This document shows positions 1-5,256 of a stretch of DNA of 31,686 bases, piece by piece. Source of the stretch: a virus. Within the stretch, counting starts at the first letter, position 1. Each line of letters starts with the position of its first letter. The stretch lies in IMG/VR virus record IMGVR_UViG_3300037847_000575, positions 1 to 31,686 of that record; one strand, given 5' to 3'. The notes beneath the pieces were generated by a model that did no database searches, was not told the origin of the DNA, and worked only from the letters and a program-made list of their open reading frames with translations. The position numbers were made by a program, and so were the translations under genes.

Positions 1-79
1 TAGAATATGTTTGATTACCAACAGTAACAGAAACCATCTTTTCATTATAAGGAACTAATCTTATTTCTGGTTTATTCAC
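1..79 (-). CDS. Hypothetical early protein, 5' part (runs off left edge)
   Basis: A GTG start (complement 77-79) overlaps the TGA stop of the upstream gene as GTGA and is preceded at 7 nt by GGAG. It reads MNKPEIRLVPYNEKMVSVTV and continues off the window. Joined to the frame that enters at 31686, it stays open and ends at 31568, giving 65 residues. This is the strongest sign that the window is a closed circle. The product is unrecognised; its second half is rich in Lys and Phe. It belongs to the leftward early gene string. Confidence 0.7.
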   Translation of the reverse strand, partial: MNKPEIRLVPYNEKMVSVTVGNQTYS

Positions 80-462
80 AGAACATCTCCGTAATAAAGA
101 TCATATTTCTCTTCTCCATATTCTTCTATAAATTTTTGTCTTTCTTTTTCAGCTTTCTTTTGTTCTCTTTTCTCCTCTCTTTTTATTTTTGCATTTTCCT
201 TATCACATTGTTTTTCATACAATGTATCGTAAATATAACCAGACCTTACACGACAATGAACTTGTTTTAAAAATTCTCTCTTTGGAAAATTTTTATCTTT
301 TTTAATTAATAAATTTATAATTGTTTCAACAAATTCTGATTTAGGTGTTTCATAACCATCACAAACTGATGTCCACCACCTAAAATTAAATTCTCCATCT
401 TCGTCCCTTTCAGCTTTAATATCATTACATAAATCTATTAAAAATTTATATTCTTGTTTCAT
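76..462 (-). CDS. Hypothetical early protein, 128 aa
   Basis: Not recognised. The N-terminal two thirds look globular, with aromatic and charged residues (FNFRWWTSVCDGYETP around residues 25-40). Residues about 88-112 form a highly charged Lys/Glu helix. The ATG at 462 overlaps the TGA of the preceding gene (ATGA) and has a GAGGG ribosome site 5 nt upstream. The gene is the sixth or later of a run of small early genes and is translationally coupled on both sides. A role in host takeover would be a guess from position only. Confidence 0.75.
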   Translation of the reverse strand: MKQEYKFLIDLCNDIKAERDEDGEFNFRWWTSVCDGYETPKSEFVETIINLLIKKDKNFPKREFLKQVHCRVRSGYIYDTLYEKQCDKENAKIKREEKREQKKAEKERQKFIEEYGEEKYDLYYGDVL

Positions 463-662
463 AATTCCCTCGCATGATGAGTTAAAAAACCCTCTTGATA
501 TGCTTCAAACTCCATAATTTTTGATTTAGTATTTTCTTCAAATCTTGGAGTAATTAACATTCCTTGACTTCTATAATAATTACAAACACCATTAAGAACT
601 TCTTCTGCTGAATTATTCTTCTTGGATTGTTCTTCAATTATATCCCAAATAGTTTTAATCAT
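459..662 (-). CDS. Hypothetical early protein, 67 aa
   Basis: The frame is open further upstream, but the start is placed at the ATG at 662 because it carries the early-gene ribosome site GGAGAAAAAAATG; the upstream Lys-rich extension overlaps the end of the neighbouring gene. The product begins MIKTIWDIIEEQSKK and is mixed charged, with a predicted helical N-terminus. It ends in HHAREL, with its TGA overlapping the next ATG. No family is recognised. Confidence 0.7.
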   Translation of the reverse strand: MIKTIWDIIEEQSKKNNSAEEVLNGVCNYYRSQGMLITPRFEENTKSKIMEFEAYQEGFLTHHAREL

Positions 663-678
663 TTTTTTCTCCTTTTTT

Positions 679-918
679 TTAGTCATCAATTTCACAGCCA
701 AGTTCTCCTGTGTATTTATCTTGGATAATTCTCCATTTATAATCAGAATAATACCTATTTAAACATACATCGCGATAATATCCTTTTATATCGTCAACAT
801 AATGTTCTTCAAATTTGTTTCTGTCTTGCCAATGTTTAGCTTCCCATATTAGAAAGTTTTTTCTGATAGTTCTTGGTATTTCAATAAAGTCTAAATTATC
901 TTTAATAATTATATCCAT
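679..918 (-). CDS. Hypothetical early protein, 79 aa
   Basis: A small protein rich in aromatic residues (several Trp and Tyr, including YYRDVCLNRYYSDYKWR in the middle) and acidic at the C-terminus (ELGCEIDD). Its ATG at 918 is preceded by GGAGAAAAAAATG, and the GGAG overlaps the TAG stop of the upstream 50-residue gene, so the two genes are effectively coupled. No family is recognised. Small aromatic-rich early proteins in phages often bind a host factor, but nothing here shows which. Confidence 0.72.
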   Translation of the reverse strand: MDIIIKDNLDFIEIPRTIRKNFLIWEAKHWQDRNKFEEHYVDDIKGYYRDVCLNRYYSDYKWRIIQDKYTGELGCEIDD

Positions 919-927
919 TTTTTTCTC

Positions 928-1080
928 CTAATCTTCTAGTCTTTTATATCTTCTTATTAAGATACTACGGACTCTCTCCCATAATTTTCGTATGGAAACT
1001 TGTTGTACTGTTATTGGGTCTCTCAATGCAATCTTGTCTAATTCCATTTTGCATTTGATAAGTTTAGTTTCTATGTTCAT
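928..1080 (-). CDS. Hypothetical early protein, 50 aa
   Basis: A 50-codon gene with the canonical early ribosome site GGAGAAAAAAATG (1078-1090). The product begins MNIETKLIKCKMELDKI, is strongly basic in its second half (RKLWERVRSILIRRYKRLED) and is probably two helices. The TAG stop contributes to the GGAG of the next gene. The inverted repeat at 1101-1256 ends only about 10 nt upstream of this ribosome site, so its translation may be controlled by that RNA structure. The function is unknown. Confidence 0.62.
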   Translation of the reverse strand: MNIETKLIKCKMELDKIALRDPITVQQVSIRKLWERVRSILIRRYKRLED

Positions 1081-1262
1081 TTTTTTCTCCTATTAGTTTC
1101 TGTAGTTCTTTTAATAAGCCTTATGTTACTACAATGAATTAAACCTACACTACTAATTAAAGTATGCCCAAAGTTTATCTTAAGGTTGCGAACCTTTTGA
1201 CTAAAGACTTCAATGTGCAATATGCTCTTCGCATAAGACTTAATAAAAGAACTACAATTCAT
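1077..1262 (-). CDS. Doubtful small ORF, 61 aa
   Basis: An open frame beginning MNCSSFIKSYAKS and ending in a basic tail (TTETNRRKK). Its TGA overlaps the ATG of the next gene as ATGA, as expected for real genes here. Against it, there is no ribosome site, and the same bases hold a 25-nt inverted repeat, a 9-bp alternative stem and a short perfect hairpin, which suggests selection on RNA structure rather than protein. An opposite-strand ORF overlaps it. It could be a real gene, an untranslated leader or both. Confidence 0.35.
   Translation of the reverse strand: MNCSSFIKSYAKSILHIEVFSQKVRNLKINFGHTLISSVGLIHCSNIRLIKRTTETNRRKK
1101..1256 (-). repeat. Long inverted repeat, probable RNA stem (arms 1101-1125 and 1232-1256)
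   Basis: The 25-nt arms match at 23 of 25 positions and are separated by 106 nt. In the leftward transcript one of the two mismatches becomes a U-G pair, leaving a single U-U mismatch. The 3' arm ends about 10 nt before the GGAG of the gene starting at 1080. The loop contains a perfect hairpin, AAGGTT-CGC-AACCTT (1182-1196). A second, incompatible 9-bp stem joins 1270-1278 (GTGCAATAT in the transcript) to 1215-1223. Confidence 0.7.
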
Positions 1263-1264
1263 GT

Positions 1265-1336
1265 TTATAAATATTGCACCAATAAAAACATTGATACATT
1301 TGTAATAAAAAGTATTAGTGCTAATTCACTAGACAT
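1265..1336 (-). CDS. Possible membrane micro-ORF, 23 aa
   Basis: The ATG overlaps the TAA of the upstream gene as TAATG, a junction used repeatedly in this genome. The 23-residue product is almost one hydrophobic segment (MSSELALILFITNVSMFLLV), which would suit a single-pass membrane peptide. It ends 2 nt before the doubtful ORF starting at 1262. There is no independent ribosome site, and an ORF this short could arise by chance, so the call rests on the coupled start and the composition. Confidence 0.3.
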   Translation of the reverse strand: MSSELALILFITNVSMFLLVQYL

Positions 1337-1533
1337 TATTGAGCCACCTGTAATTTTTTATTTCTAATTTTAAAAGCAATTTGATTTTCAATGCTCACTC
1401 TTAATTTATCATAAGCCGCAATTCTTGTTTCAAGAATAGCTTGTCTATGATGTAAGTCTTTTATTTCTCCTAATAATAATTGATAATGATGGTCGTTAGC
1501 TAATTCTAATTCTAATTCTTTTTGTATATTCAT
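1336..1533 (-). CDS. Hypothetical coiled-coil early protein, 65 aa
   Basis: The ATG at 1533 follows an early-type site, GGAGAAAAAAATATG. The product (MNIQKELELELANDHHYQLL and onward) is predicted to be almost entirely helical, with Leu/Ile spacing suggesting a short coiled coil over residues 5-50 and a basic C-terminus (FKIRNKKLQ). It is the second gene of the leftward early string. No family is recognised; oligomerisation is inferred from the heptad-like pattern only. Confidence 0.68.
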   Translation of the reverse strand: MNIQKELELELANDHHYQLLLGEIKDLHHRQAILETRIAAYDKLRVSIENQIAFKIRNKKLQVAQ

Positions 1534-1568
1534 ATTTTTTTCTCCTTAATTAATATCTATATTCTTAT

Positions 1569-1612
1569 ACATTTATTTTACATTTGCAATACATTTATAA
1601 ACATTTTGCAAT
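1569..1612. repeat. Two tandem imperfect 22-bp direct repeats
   Basis: Units 1569-1590 and 1591-1612 both begin ACATTTAT and end TTGCAAT, differing by a few bases and a one-base shift in the middle. They are followed by an A/T-only run of about 20 bases and lie next to the decamer repeats at 1641-1670. The arrangement of direct repeats beside easily melted DNA, at the point from which transcription diverges, is typical of phage replication origins. That role is inferred. Confidence 0.5.
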
Positions 1613-1715
1613 TTTTTTTAATTTTGTTTAAATAATGGTTATTCATGAGTATTCGTGAGTAGTCATGAGTAAAAGGGTCGGTTGAGTATTCTTGTATTCC
1701 TTGAAAATTTTTCAT
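1578..1715 (-). CDS. First early gene candidate, 45 aa
   Basis: A 45-codon frame beginning MKNFQGIQEYSTDPFTHDYS and ending INVLQM, started by a perfect copy of the early ribosome site GGAGAAAAAAATG (1713-1725). It would be the first gene of the leftward early transcript. Its coding region includes the decamer repeats and one 22-bp repeat, so the DNA may serve a second purpose. The product is basic towards the C-terminus and is not recognised. The ribosome site is the main evidence. Confidence 0.5.
   Translation of the reverse strand: MKNFQGIQEYSTDPFTHDYSRILMNNHYLNKIKKNCKMFINVLQM
1641..1670. repeat. Three tandem decamer repeats
   Basis: ATTCATGAGT, ATTCGTGAGT and AGTCATGAGT follow each other without gaps. 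The consensus ATTCATGAGT recurs at exactly one helical turn, so three protein copies could bind on the same DNA face. GAGTATTC, which spans the junction of the first two units, occurs again at 1684-1691. They are a candidate iteron or operator array between the early genes and the divergent VRR-NUC gene. Confidence 0.55.
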
Positions 1716-1767
1716 TTTTTTCTCCTAAATTAAAATGTTCCGACCCTTTTTATGCTATATCTAGTGT
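1671..1767. promoter_or_regulatory. Divergent control region with an 11-bp inverted repeat
   Basis: AAAAGGGTCGG (1671-1681) is repeated as its exact complement at 1740-1750, with 58 bp between. The right arm lies between the start of the early genes (1715) and the GTG of the VRR-NUC gene (1768). TATGCTATATCTAG directly before the GTG could be a -10 box, making that transcript almost leaderless, but no convincing -35 box is visible in either direction. A DNA-binding protein acting on both divergent units is a reasonable inference. Confidence 0.45.
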
Positions 1768-2133
1768 GTGAAAGAATCTGACATACAAGAACAAATCTGT
1801 GATTATTTAGACGATAAGAAAAAAACCCATTTATTTCGCTATTTTCACGTTCCTAATGGCGGAAAACATAAGGTTTGGTATTTACATAAACTAGTGCGTA
1901 TGGGTATGAAATCTGGCGTTCCAGACTTAGTATTAGAATTTCCAGAGGGAAAGATGGTTTATTTGGAGATCAAAGCTGAAAAAGGCAGACTATCAGAAAA
2001 GCAGATTATATGGCAAAAAGTCTCTAAGATACTAAATACCCCACACTATGTCATAAAAGGCTCTGTAGAGGCAAATATGAGCGTTTTAGAGGGTATTTTT
2101 GATATGTTCCCAGATAGTAAAATTAAGCACTGA
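1768..2133 (+). CDS. VRR-NUC domain nuclease
   Basis: A 121-residue protein that is a single VRR-NUC domain of the PD-(D/E)XK fold. Visible motifs are E8 in the first helix, GxxSGVPDL (D53), the YLEIKAEKGRLS strand with E67-x-K69, and SEKQ at 76-79. Such stand-alone proteins in phages cleave branched or structured DNA, often assisting replication or recombination. The start is a GTG with no ribosome site and a possible -10 box just upstream. It is the only plus-strand gene, and its last 11 bases overlap the convergent gene ending at 2123. Confidence 0.9.
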   Translation: MKESDIQEQICDYLDDKKKTHLFRYFHVPNGGKHKVWYLHKLVRMGMKSGVPDLVLEFPEGKMVYLEIKAEKGRLSEKQIIWQKVSKILNTPHYVIKGSVEANMSVLEGIFDMFPDSKIKH

Positions 2134-2407
2134 TTTTAGTAATCTTTTGAACTACGCCTAACGGGATAATATTTCTATCGCCAAAACAACCATCTTGGGA
2201 GTAGCTAGCGAATGTATACAGGTATTTTTTATCTTTTTTTAGAATATAGGCGTATGTTTTGATCGTTGCGGTTTGTATTTTTAATGCTTCTTCTAGTGTT
2301 TGAATACTGGAGTCTCCTACGATATCTTCCCAAACAACTTCATGAAGAGAATATTCAATATCGTTAATTTTGATTTTTATATCGTTTTTTGAGTTTCTTT
2401 CTGGCAT
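2123..2407 (-). CDS. Conserved hypothetical protein, end of late genes
   Basis: About 94 residues from the ATG at 2407; a TTG at 2440 would add 11 residues but lies within the overlapping 38-residue gene. The core is beta-rich with Trp, Tyr and Phe (IEYSLHEVVWEDI, YLYTFASYSQDGCFGDR) and ends in short hydrophobic strands. I recall similar proteins of unknown function from marine T7-like and SAR11 phages, but cannot confirm this here. It is the last gene of the leftward late run and converges on the VRR-NUC gene with an 11-nt overlap. Confidence 0.72.
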   Translation of the reverse strand: MPERNSKNDIKIKINDIEYSLHEVVWEDIVGDSSIQTLEEALKIQTATIKTYAYILKKDKKYLYTFASYSQDGCFGDRNIIPLGVVQKITKISA

Positions 2408-2480
2408 TGGCTTTGAGCGGCTTACGTTTTTTCGTTCCAATAACCTCTCTAATTAATGTTGATGTTGTATATCCGCTCAT
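2364..2480 (-). CDS. Small basic protein, 38 aa
   Basis: A 38-codon frame beginning MSGYTTSTLIREVIGT and continuing as an almost wholly basic tail (KKRKPLKANARKKLKKRYKN). The ATG overlaps the TGA of the preceding gene as ATGA, the coupling used throughout this genome. It overlaps the start of the following gene in a different frame. Strong positive charge suggests nucleic-acid binding, as for the other small late proteins beside it, but no family is recognised. Confidence 0.55.
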   Translation of the reverse strand: MSGYTTSTLIREVIGTKKRKPLKANARKKLKKRYKNQN

Positions 2481-2659
2481 TTTCCTACTCGTCTTTGTGC
2501 TGTTCTATGTGCTGAGGAAAAAGTTGCACCCCTTTTCATAAGTCTAGCCATTAACCTCATATGTTTTAATGAATGATGCCTTGCATGACTATTCATTGTT
2601 TTTTGTTGTCTAGGTGTAAGGTCTTTGACAATATTTTTAATTGATGCAACTTTAACCAC
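2477..2659 (-). CDS. Small basic conserved protein, 60 aa
   Basis: Starts at a GTG that overlaps the TAG of the preceding mini-gene (TAGTG). The protein contains IKNIVKDLTPRQQKTMNSHA and a His/Met/Arg-rich helix pair (HHSLKHMRLMARLMKRG), then TFSSAHRTAQRRVGK. I recall the LTPRQ...HxxHHxxKHM pattern as a recurrent unknown family in marine phages. It is probably helical and binds nucleic acid, given the charge. It sits in a block of tiny basic genes behind the holin. Confidence 0.72.
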   Translation of the reverse strand: MVKVASIKNIVKDLTPRQQKTMNSHARHHSLKHMRLMARLMKRGATFSSAHRTAQRRVGK

Positions 2660-2742
2660 TATTTCTTTTTCTTCTTCTTTTTCTTTTTTTTGGCTTTTTT
2701 CATTCCCTTTGAATGAGAGCCTTTTCCTGTGTGATATGGCAT
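2659..2742 (-). CDS. Lys-run mini-protein, 27 aa
   Basis: Reads MPYHTGKGSHSKGMKKA followed by a run of ten Lys. The ATG starts 2 nt after the stop of the gene before, and its TAG overlaps the GTG of the next gene. Short proteins of this pattern (MPYxTGKG, then poly-Lys) are, as I recall, common in marine phage genomes without assigned function. They would neutralise charge or bind DNA, possibly as a packaged protein. The ORF is short, but position and coupling on both sides support it. Confidence 0.6.
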   Translation of the reverse strand: MPYHTGKGSHSKGMKKAKKKKKKKKKK

Positions 2743-2744
2743 AA

Positions 2745-2834
2745 TTACCCCCTTTTCTTTTTCTTCTTTTTTTTCTTCATTATTGCTTTTTGTAAAGCCA
2801 TAGGTAATTTTTTTTGTTTTTTAGTTAGTTTCAT
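2745..2834 (-). CDS. Lys-run mini-protein, 29 aa
   Basis: Reads MKLTKKQKKLPMALQKAIMK and then a run of Lys ending RG. It contains a short amphipathic helix (LPMALQKAIM) inside a basic frame, a pattern I recall from marine phages. A weak GAGA ribosome site lies 6-9 nt before the ATG. It and the next gene both end in long poly-Lys tracts made of AAA/AAG runs. The function is unknown; DNA binding is inferred from charge alone. Confidence 0.58.
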   Translation of the reverse strand: MKLTKKQKKLPMALQKAIMKKKKKKKKRG

Positions 2835-2842
2835 ATTTATCT

Positions 2843-2956
2843 CTAATGTAGAATATAATTATGTACTCCGATTGTTATTAACACAATAATAATCGCTTGA
2901 ATCCACCATTTCATAGAAATAAATGAATCCCACCATTTTTCTATTTTTTGCTTCAT
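2843..2956 (-). CDS. Small single-pass membrane protein, 37 aa
   Basis: A 37-codon gene with a strong ribosome site (AAGGGGGTATTATG). The N-terminus is amphipathic and Trp-rich (MKQKIEKWWDSFISMKWW), followed by a transmembrane segment (IQAIIIVLITIGV, about residues 19-32) and a short polar end. It lies 10 nt downstream of the holin gene, so a part in lysis, such as an accessory or regulatory membrane protein, is a fair inference. No lipobox or spanin features are present. Confidence 0.62.
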   Translation of the reverse strand: MKQKIEKWWDSFISMKWWIQAIIIVLITIGVHNYILH

Positions 2957-2966
2957 AATACCCCCT

Positions 2967-3383
2967 TTATTTCGTTAGACCACGGGACTTTTCTATAGTT
3001 CTAAGAGTTCCAAGGCCTAATAATGAAGTTACAAGAGTCATTAAAACCCCTGTATCAAGTTGTGGTATGTTTATCACTTCGTAGTGAAATACGCCAAGAA
3101 AAAATAAAATAAATTTTGAAAGGACAAATTCCCAAAATATTGCTATTGCCGCTGACATACCTATAAGCGGCCTCCAGCTACGTTGCATAAATCCACTTAA
3201 TCCTCCAGCAGTTGATTGAGCATCAGCTAAATTTATAGCCATTTGTTTTTCTTGAAGTCTTGCTTCAATCTCTTTCATTTGTATCTTTAACTTTTCTTTT
3301 TCTTCTCCAGAAAAGTGCATATCATCTATAACATTCCCTACAGCTTTTACTGTATCTCCACCGAATATTTTACCTAGTACCAT
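2967..3383 (-). CDS. Holin of the three-TM (gene-transfer-agent) type
   Basis: A 138-residue membrane protein that would form lesions in the inner membrane and release the lysozyme. An N-terminal charged helix (residues 20-55, EKEKLKIQMKEIEARLQEKQ) precedes MQRSWRPLIG, the signature seen in the GTA_holin_3TM family. Hydrophobic segments follow at about 72-98 and 107-126, and the C-terminus is basic. The ATG overlaps the upstream TAA (TAATG). It is grouped with a GH24 lysozyme that lacks a signal peptide and so needs a holin. Confidence 0.85.
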   Translation of the reverse strand: MVLGKIFGGDTVKAVGNVIDDMHFSGEEKEKLKIQMKEIEARLQEKQMAINLADAQSTAGGLSGFMQRSWRPLIGMSAAIAIFWEFVLSKFILFFLGVFHYEVINIPQLDTGVLMTLVTSLLGLGTLRTIEKSRGLTK

Positions 3384-3586
3384 TATAGTTTCCCTTCTTC
3401 TTTTAGTTGCTGAGTGATCTTATGCATTTTAGCTCTAAGATCATTATTTTGATATTTTTTTCGCATTTCGTTTATGTATGTTTTCTCTTCATAAGTTGTT
3501 ATTCTTTTCTTATGTTTTCTCAAGTCAACTCTCTCATTTTCTTCGCCAATCTCTCGGCTCTCGCTGGTGTGTGTTTCTTTGCCCAT
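3383..3586 (-). CDS. Hypothetical charged protein between lysozyme and holin
   Basis: From the ATG at 3586 the product has 67 residues, but this overlaps 67 bases of the lysozyme gene. A TTG at 3523 overlaps the lysozyme stop (TTGA), has GAGAG 5 nt upstream and gives 46 residues; it may be the true start. The core RKHKKRITTYEEKTYINEMR and the C-terminal helix are strongly charged, with no membrane segment or signal, so it is not a recognisable spanin. Its stop overlaps the holin start. The function is unknown. Confidence 0.6.
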   Translation of the reverse strand: MGKETHTSESREIGEENERVDLRKHKKRITTYEEKTYINEMRKKYQNNDLRAKMHKITQQLKEEGKL

Positions 3587-3954
3587 AAACTATCTAGCAT
3601 TTCATTTGCCGCACCATTATAATCTTTTTTACTTAATGCTTCAAACATCTTCTTAAATTTGCTTACTTTTGGCTTTCCAAGCTGGAAACACATATGAATA
3701 ATTATTTCTACACATTCATAACTAACATCTAAGTCTTTACAAAGACTAACAGCATCTTGATAGGCTATTTGAAAATCATACTCAAAAACTTTTTCTAGTT
3801 CTTTTTGAGAATATTTTACACCTTGTTTAAATTTATCTCTTGGTAATACTAAATGTCCATAGCCTATTGTGGCATACCCAAGATGGTCTCGGTACATCGT
3901 ATCTCTATAACCCTCTTCTTCTTTGATATGTTCTTTAACTTGTTCTAAATTCAT
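3520..3954 (-). CDS. Endolysin, GH24 lysozyme (T4-type muramidase)
   Basis: A 144-residue glycoside hydrolase that cuts the MurNAc-GlcNAc bond of peptidoglycan at lysis. The N-terminus carries the family motif: E14-G15 in IKEEEGYRD, D23 in YRDHLG and T29 in ATIGYGH, matching the Glu/Asp/Thr catalytic triad of T4 lysozyme. The length is typical of single-domain phage enzymes. No signal peptide or membrane anchor is visible, so release depends on the holin encoded downstream. The ATG overlaps the preceding TGA as ATGA. Confidence 0.92.
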   Translation of the reverse strand: MNLEQVKEHIKEEEGYRDTMYRDHLGYATIGYGHLVLPRDKFKQGVKYSQKELEKVFEYDFQIAYQDAVSLCKDLDVSYECVEIIIHMCFQLGKPKVSKFKKMFEALSKKDYNGAANEMLDSLWAKKHTPARAERLAKKMRELT

Positions 3955-4193
3955 CTAGTACCCCCTATGCCTAAATATATTTCTTCATCTTCTTCTTTTA
4001 TTTCGTGTACTGCTTTTTTTAGATAGACAGCCGCATCTAATAATTCTTCTATACTATTTTCTATAGCTTGTATTTTATTCATTCTAGCTGATTTCATAGT
4101 GTTTTTATATTTAATAATACCTCTGTTTGACCTGTCAGCTAACTGGTTCATCAGTTCCGTTACTATTGGGTCTTTCGTCTTTTTTTCTTTCAT
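3951..4193 (-). CDS. Small helical protein, possibly MazG-like fragment
   Basis: An 80-residue protein with a strong ribosome site (AAAGGAGAAATATG). Residues 43-63 (QAIENSIEELLDAAVYLKKA) contain the E-x3-EE-x2-D spacing seen in half of the MazG-type nucleotide pyrophosphohydrolase site, and phage MazG-like proteins often carry ELLDAAxYL. Only one such helix pair is visible and the protein is short, so activity is doubtful. It overlaps the end of the metallophosphoesterase gene by 59 bases and is coupled to the lysozyme gene by ATGA. Confidence 0.62.
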   Translation of the reverse strand: MKEKKTKDPIVTELMNQLADRSNRGIIKYKNTMKSARMNKIQAIENSIEELLDAAVYLKKAVHEIKEEDEEIYLGIGGTR

Positions 4194-5256
4194 ATTTCTC
4201 CTTTAGTTCTAACATAGATATAAAGTTATGTCCTTGAATATGTCCATCAGCTAACAACAACTGACTTACTCCATAACTCCAACCATTTGCACTATTTTTA
4301 GCATAACTTTCAACATGACCATAATCCATGCAAGTTCCAACATTCACAATTTTAACATAATTACCTCTTCCTAATTTTGATGCTCTCCAAGATCGCTCTC
4401 TATGACTATGACCGAATACTATGTCGTGAGTAGCACCATTTGAAACTTGACTAGCTTCAGCCATCTTTCCACCTATTTCTCTTCCTATTTCATTTAAAGG
4501 AACATGAACAAATGCTACGCCTTTTATAAAATAAAAATCTCCATACGCTGATATACCCCAGCCTTTTGACATAAACATTCTTTCATATTGCTGGGAGAAA
4601 GCACCTACGACTTCTTTGTTTTCGTTTTCGTATTTGTATAATCGCATCTCATGATTGCCTAAACAATAATGTTTTATAGGATTTACATCTCCCATCCCTT
4701 CATACAGTAATTCTAAAGCATCTTTTGTTGCATTTATATCAGCTAGTATTGGTGGTTTTTTTTGACCTTTTACAGTGTGGTTTTTGTCAAATGTACTGCA
4801 ACTATCAAAACTAGAAAAGTCACCAATACAAACAAGATAATCTGGATTGTAGTCTCTAATTTGTCTTCCTATCCAGTAAAATCTTTCTAAATCTTGCTCT
4901 GGAGATACATGAGCGTCTGGAATAACAAATACTTTTGTTGGGTCTGTAAATGTGGTGCGTTGAGCTGGTATTCTTACTATTGGTTTTTTATATTCTTCTA
5001 TTACGATCTGAGGTTTTACTTCTTTGTATCGTTCCCATTCTATTCTCCAATGTGAACTCTCTAAGGCTAGTTTTTCTATCTTATCTATTTTTCTTTGAAG
5101 TGTAGTTCTTGGTATTTGTGTTACTTCTTCTACTATTTTTTTTGCACCTTTAGGATTATGTGGTCCGCCTGTGCCTAAAGGCGGATAACCTTTATCTAAA
5201 GCCTCATGTAATTTTTCTTGAATGAGTTTTAGCTCATCCCATTCTTTATCATCCAT
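4135..5256 (-). CDS. Calcineurin-like metallophosphoesterase
   Basis: A 373-residue protein from the ATG at 5256, which overlaps the upstream stop as TGATG. The C-terminal 260 residues carry the two-metal phosphoesterase motifs: D114-x-H116 (FVIPDAHV), G145-D146 (LVCIGDF), G200-N201-H202-E203 and G282-H-S-H285. Residues 1-100 are a separate helical part, with a Gly/Pro segment (YPPLGTGGPHNPKG) and a possible helix-turn-helix (KIVEEVTQIPRTTLQRKIDK), suggesting nucleic-acid binding. The substrate is unknown; it could be DNA, RNA ends or a nucleotide signal. It sits in the lysis/accessory block, an odd place for a replication enzyme. Confidence 0.85.
   Translation of the reverse strand: MDDKEWDELKLIQEKLHEALDKGYPPLGTGGPHNPKGAKKIVEEVTQIPRTTLQRKIDKIEKLALESSHWRIEWERYKEVKPQIVIEEYKKPIVRIPAQRTTFTDPTKVFVIPDAHVSPEQDLERFYWIGRQIRDYNPDYLVCIGDFSSFDSCSTFDKNHTVKGQKKPPILADINATKDALELLYEGMGDVNPIKHYCLGNHEMRLYKYENENKEVVGAFSQQYERMFMSKGWGISAYGDFYFIKGVAFVHVPLNEIGREIGGKMAEASQVSNGATHDIVFGHSHRERSWRASKLGRGNYVKIVNVGTCMDYGHVESYAKNSANGWSYGVSQLLLADGHIQGHNFISMLELKEKYERKKDERPNSNGTDEPVS

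Noticed and set aside
1215-1280. tRNA-like outline on the plus strand: 9-bp closing stem followed by CA/CCA-like end
   Set aside because: The 66-nt stretch lacks a proper D arm with GG, an anticodon stem of 5 bp and a T arm with TTC loop. The stem is better treated as part of the alternative RNA structure on the minus strand.
1164-1367. 67-codon plus-strand ORF
   Set aside because: No ribosome site, runs against all neighbouring genes, and overlaps the end of the well-supported gene 1336-1533.
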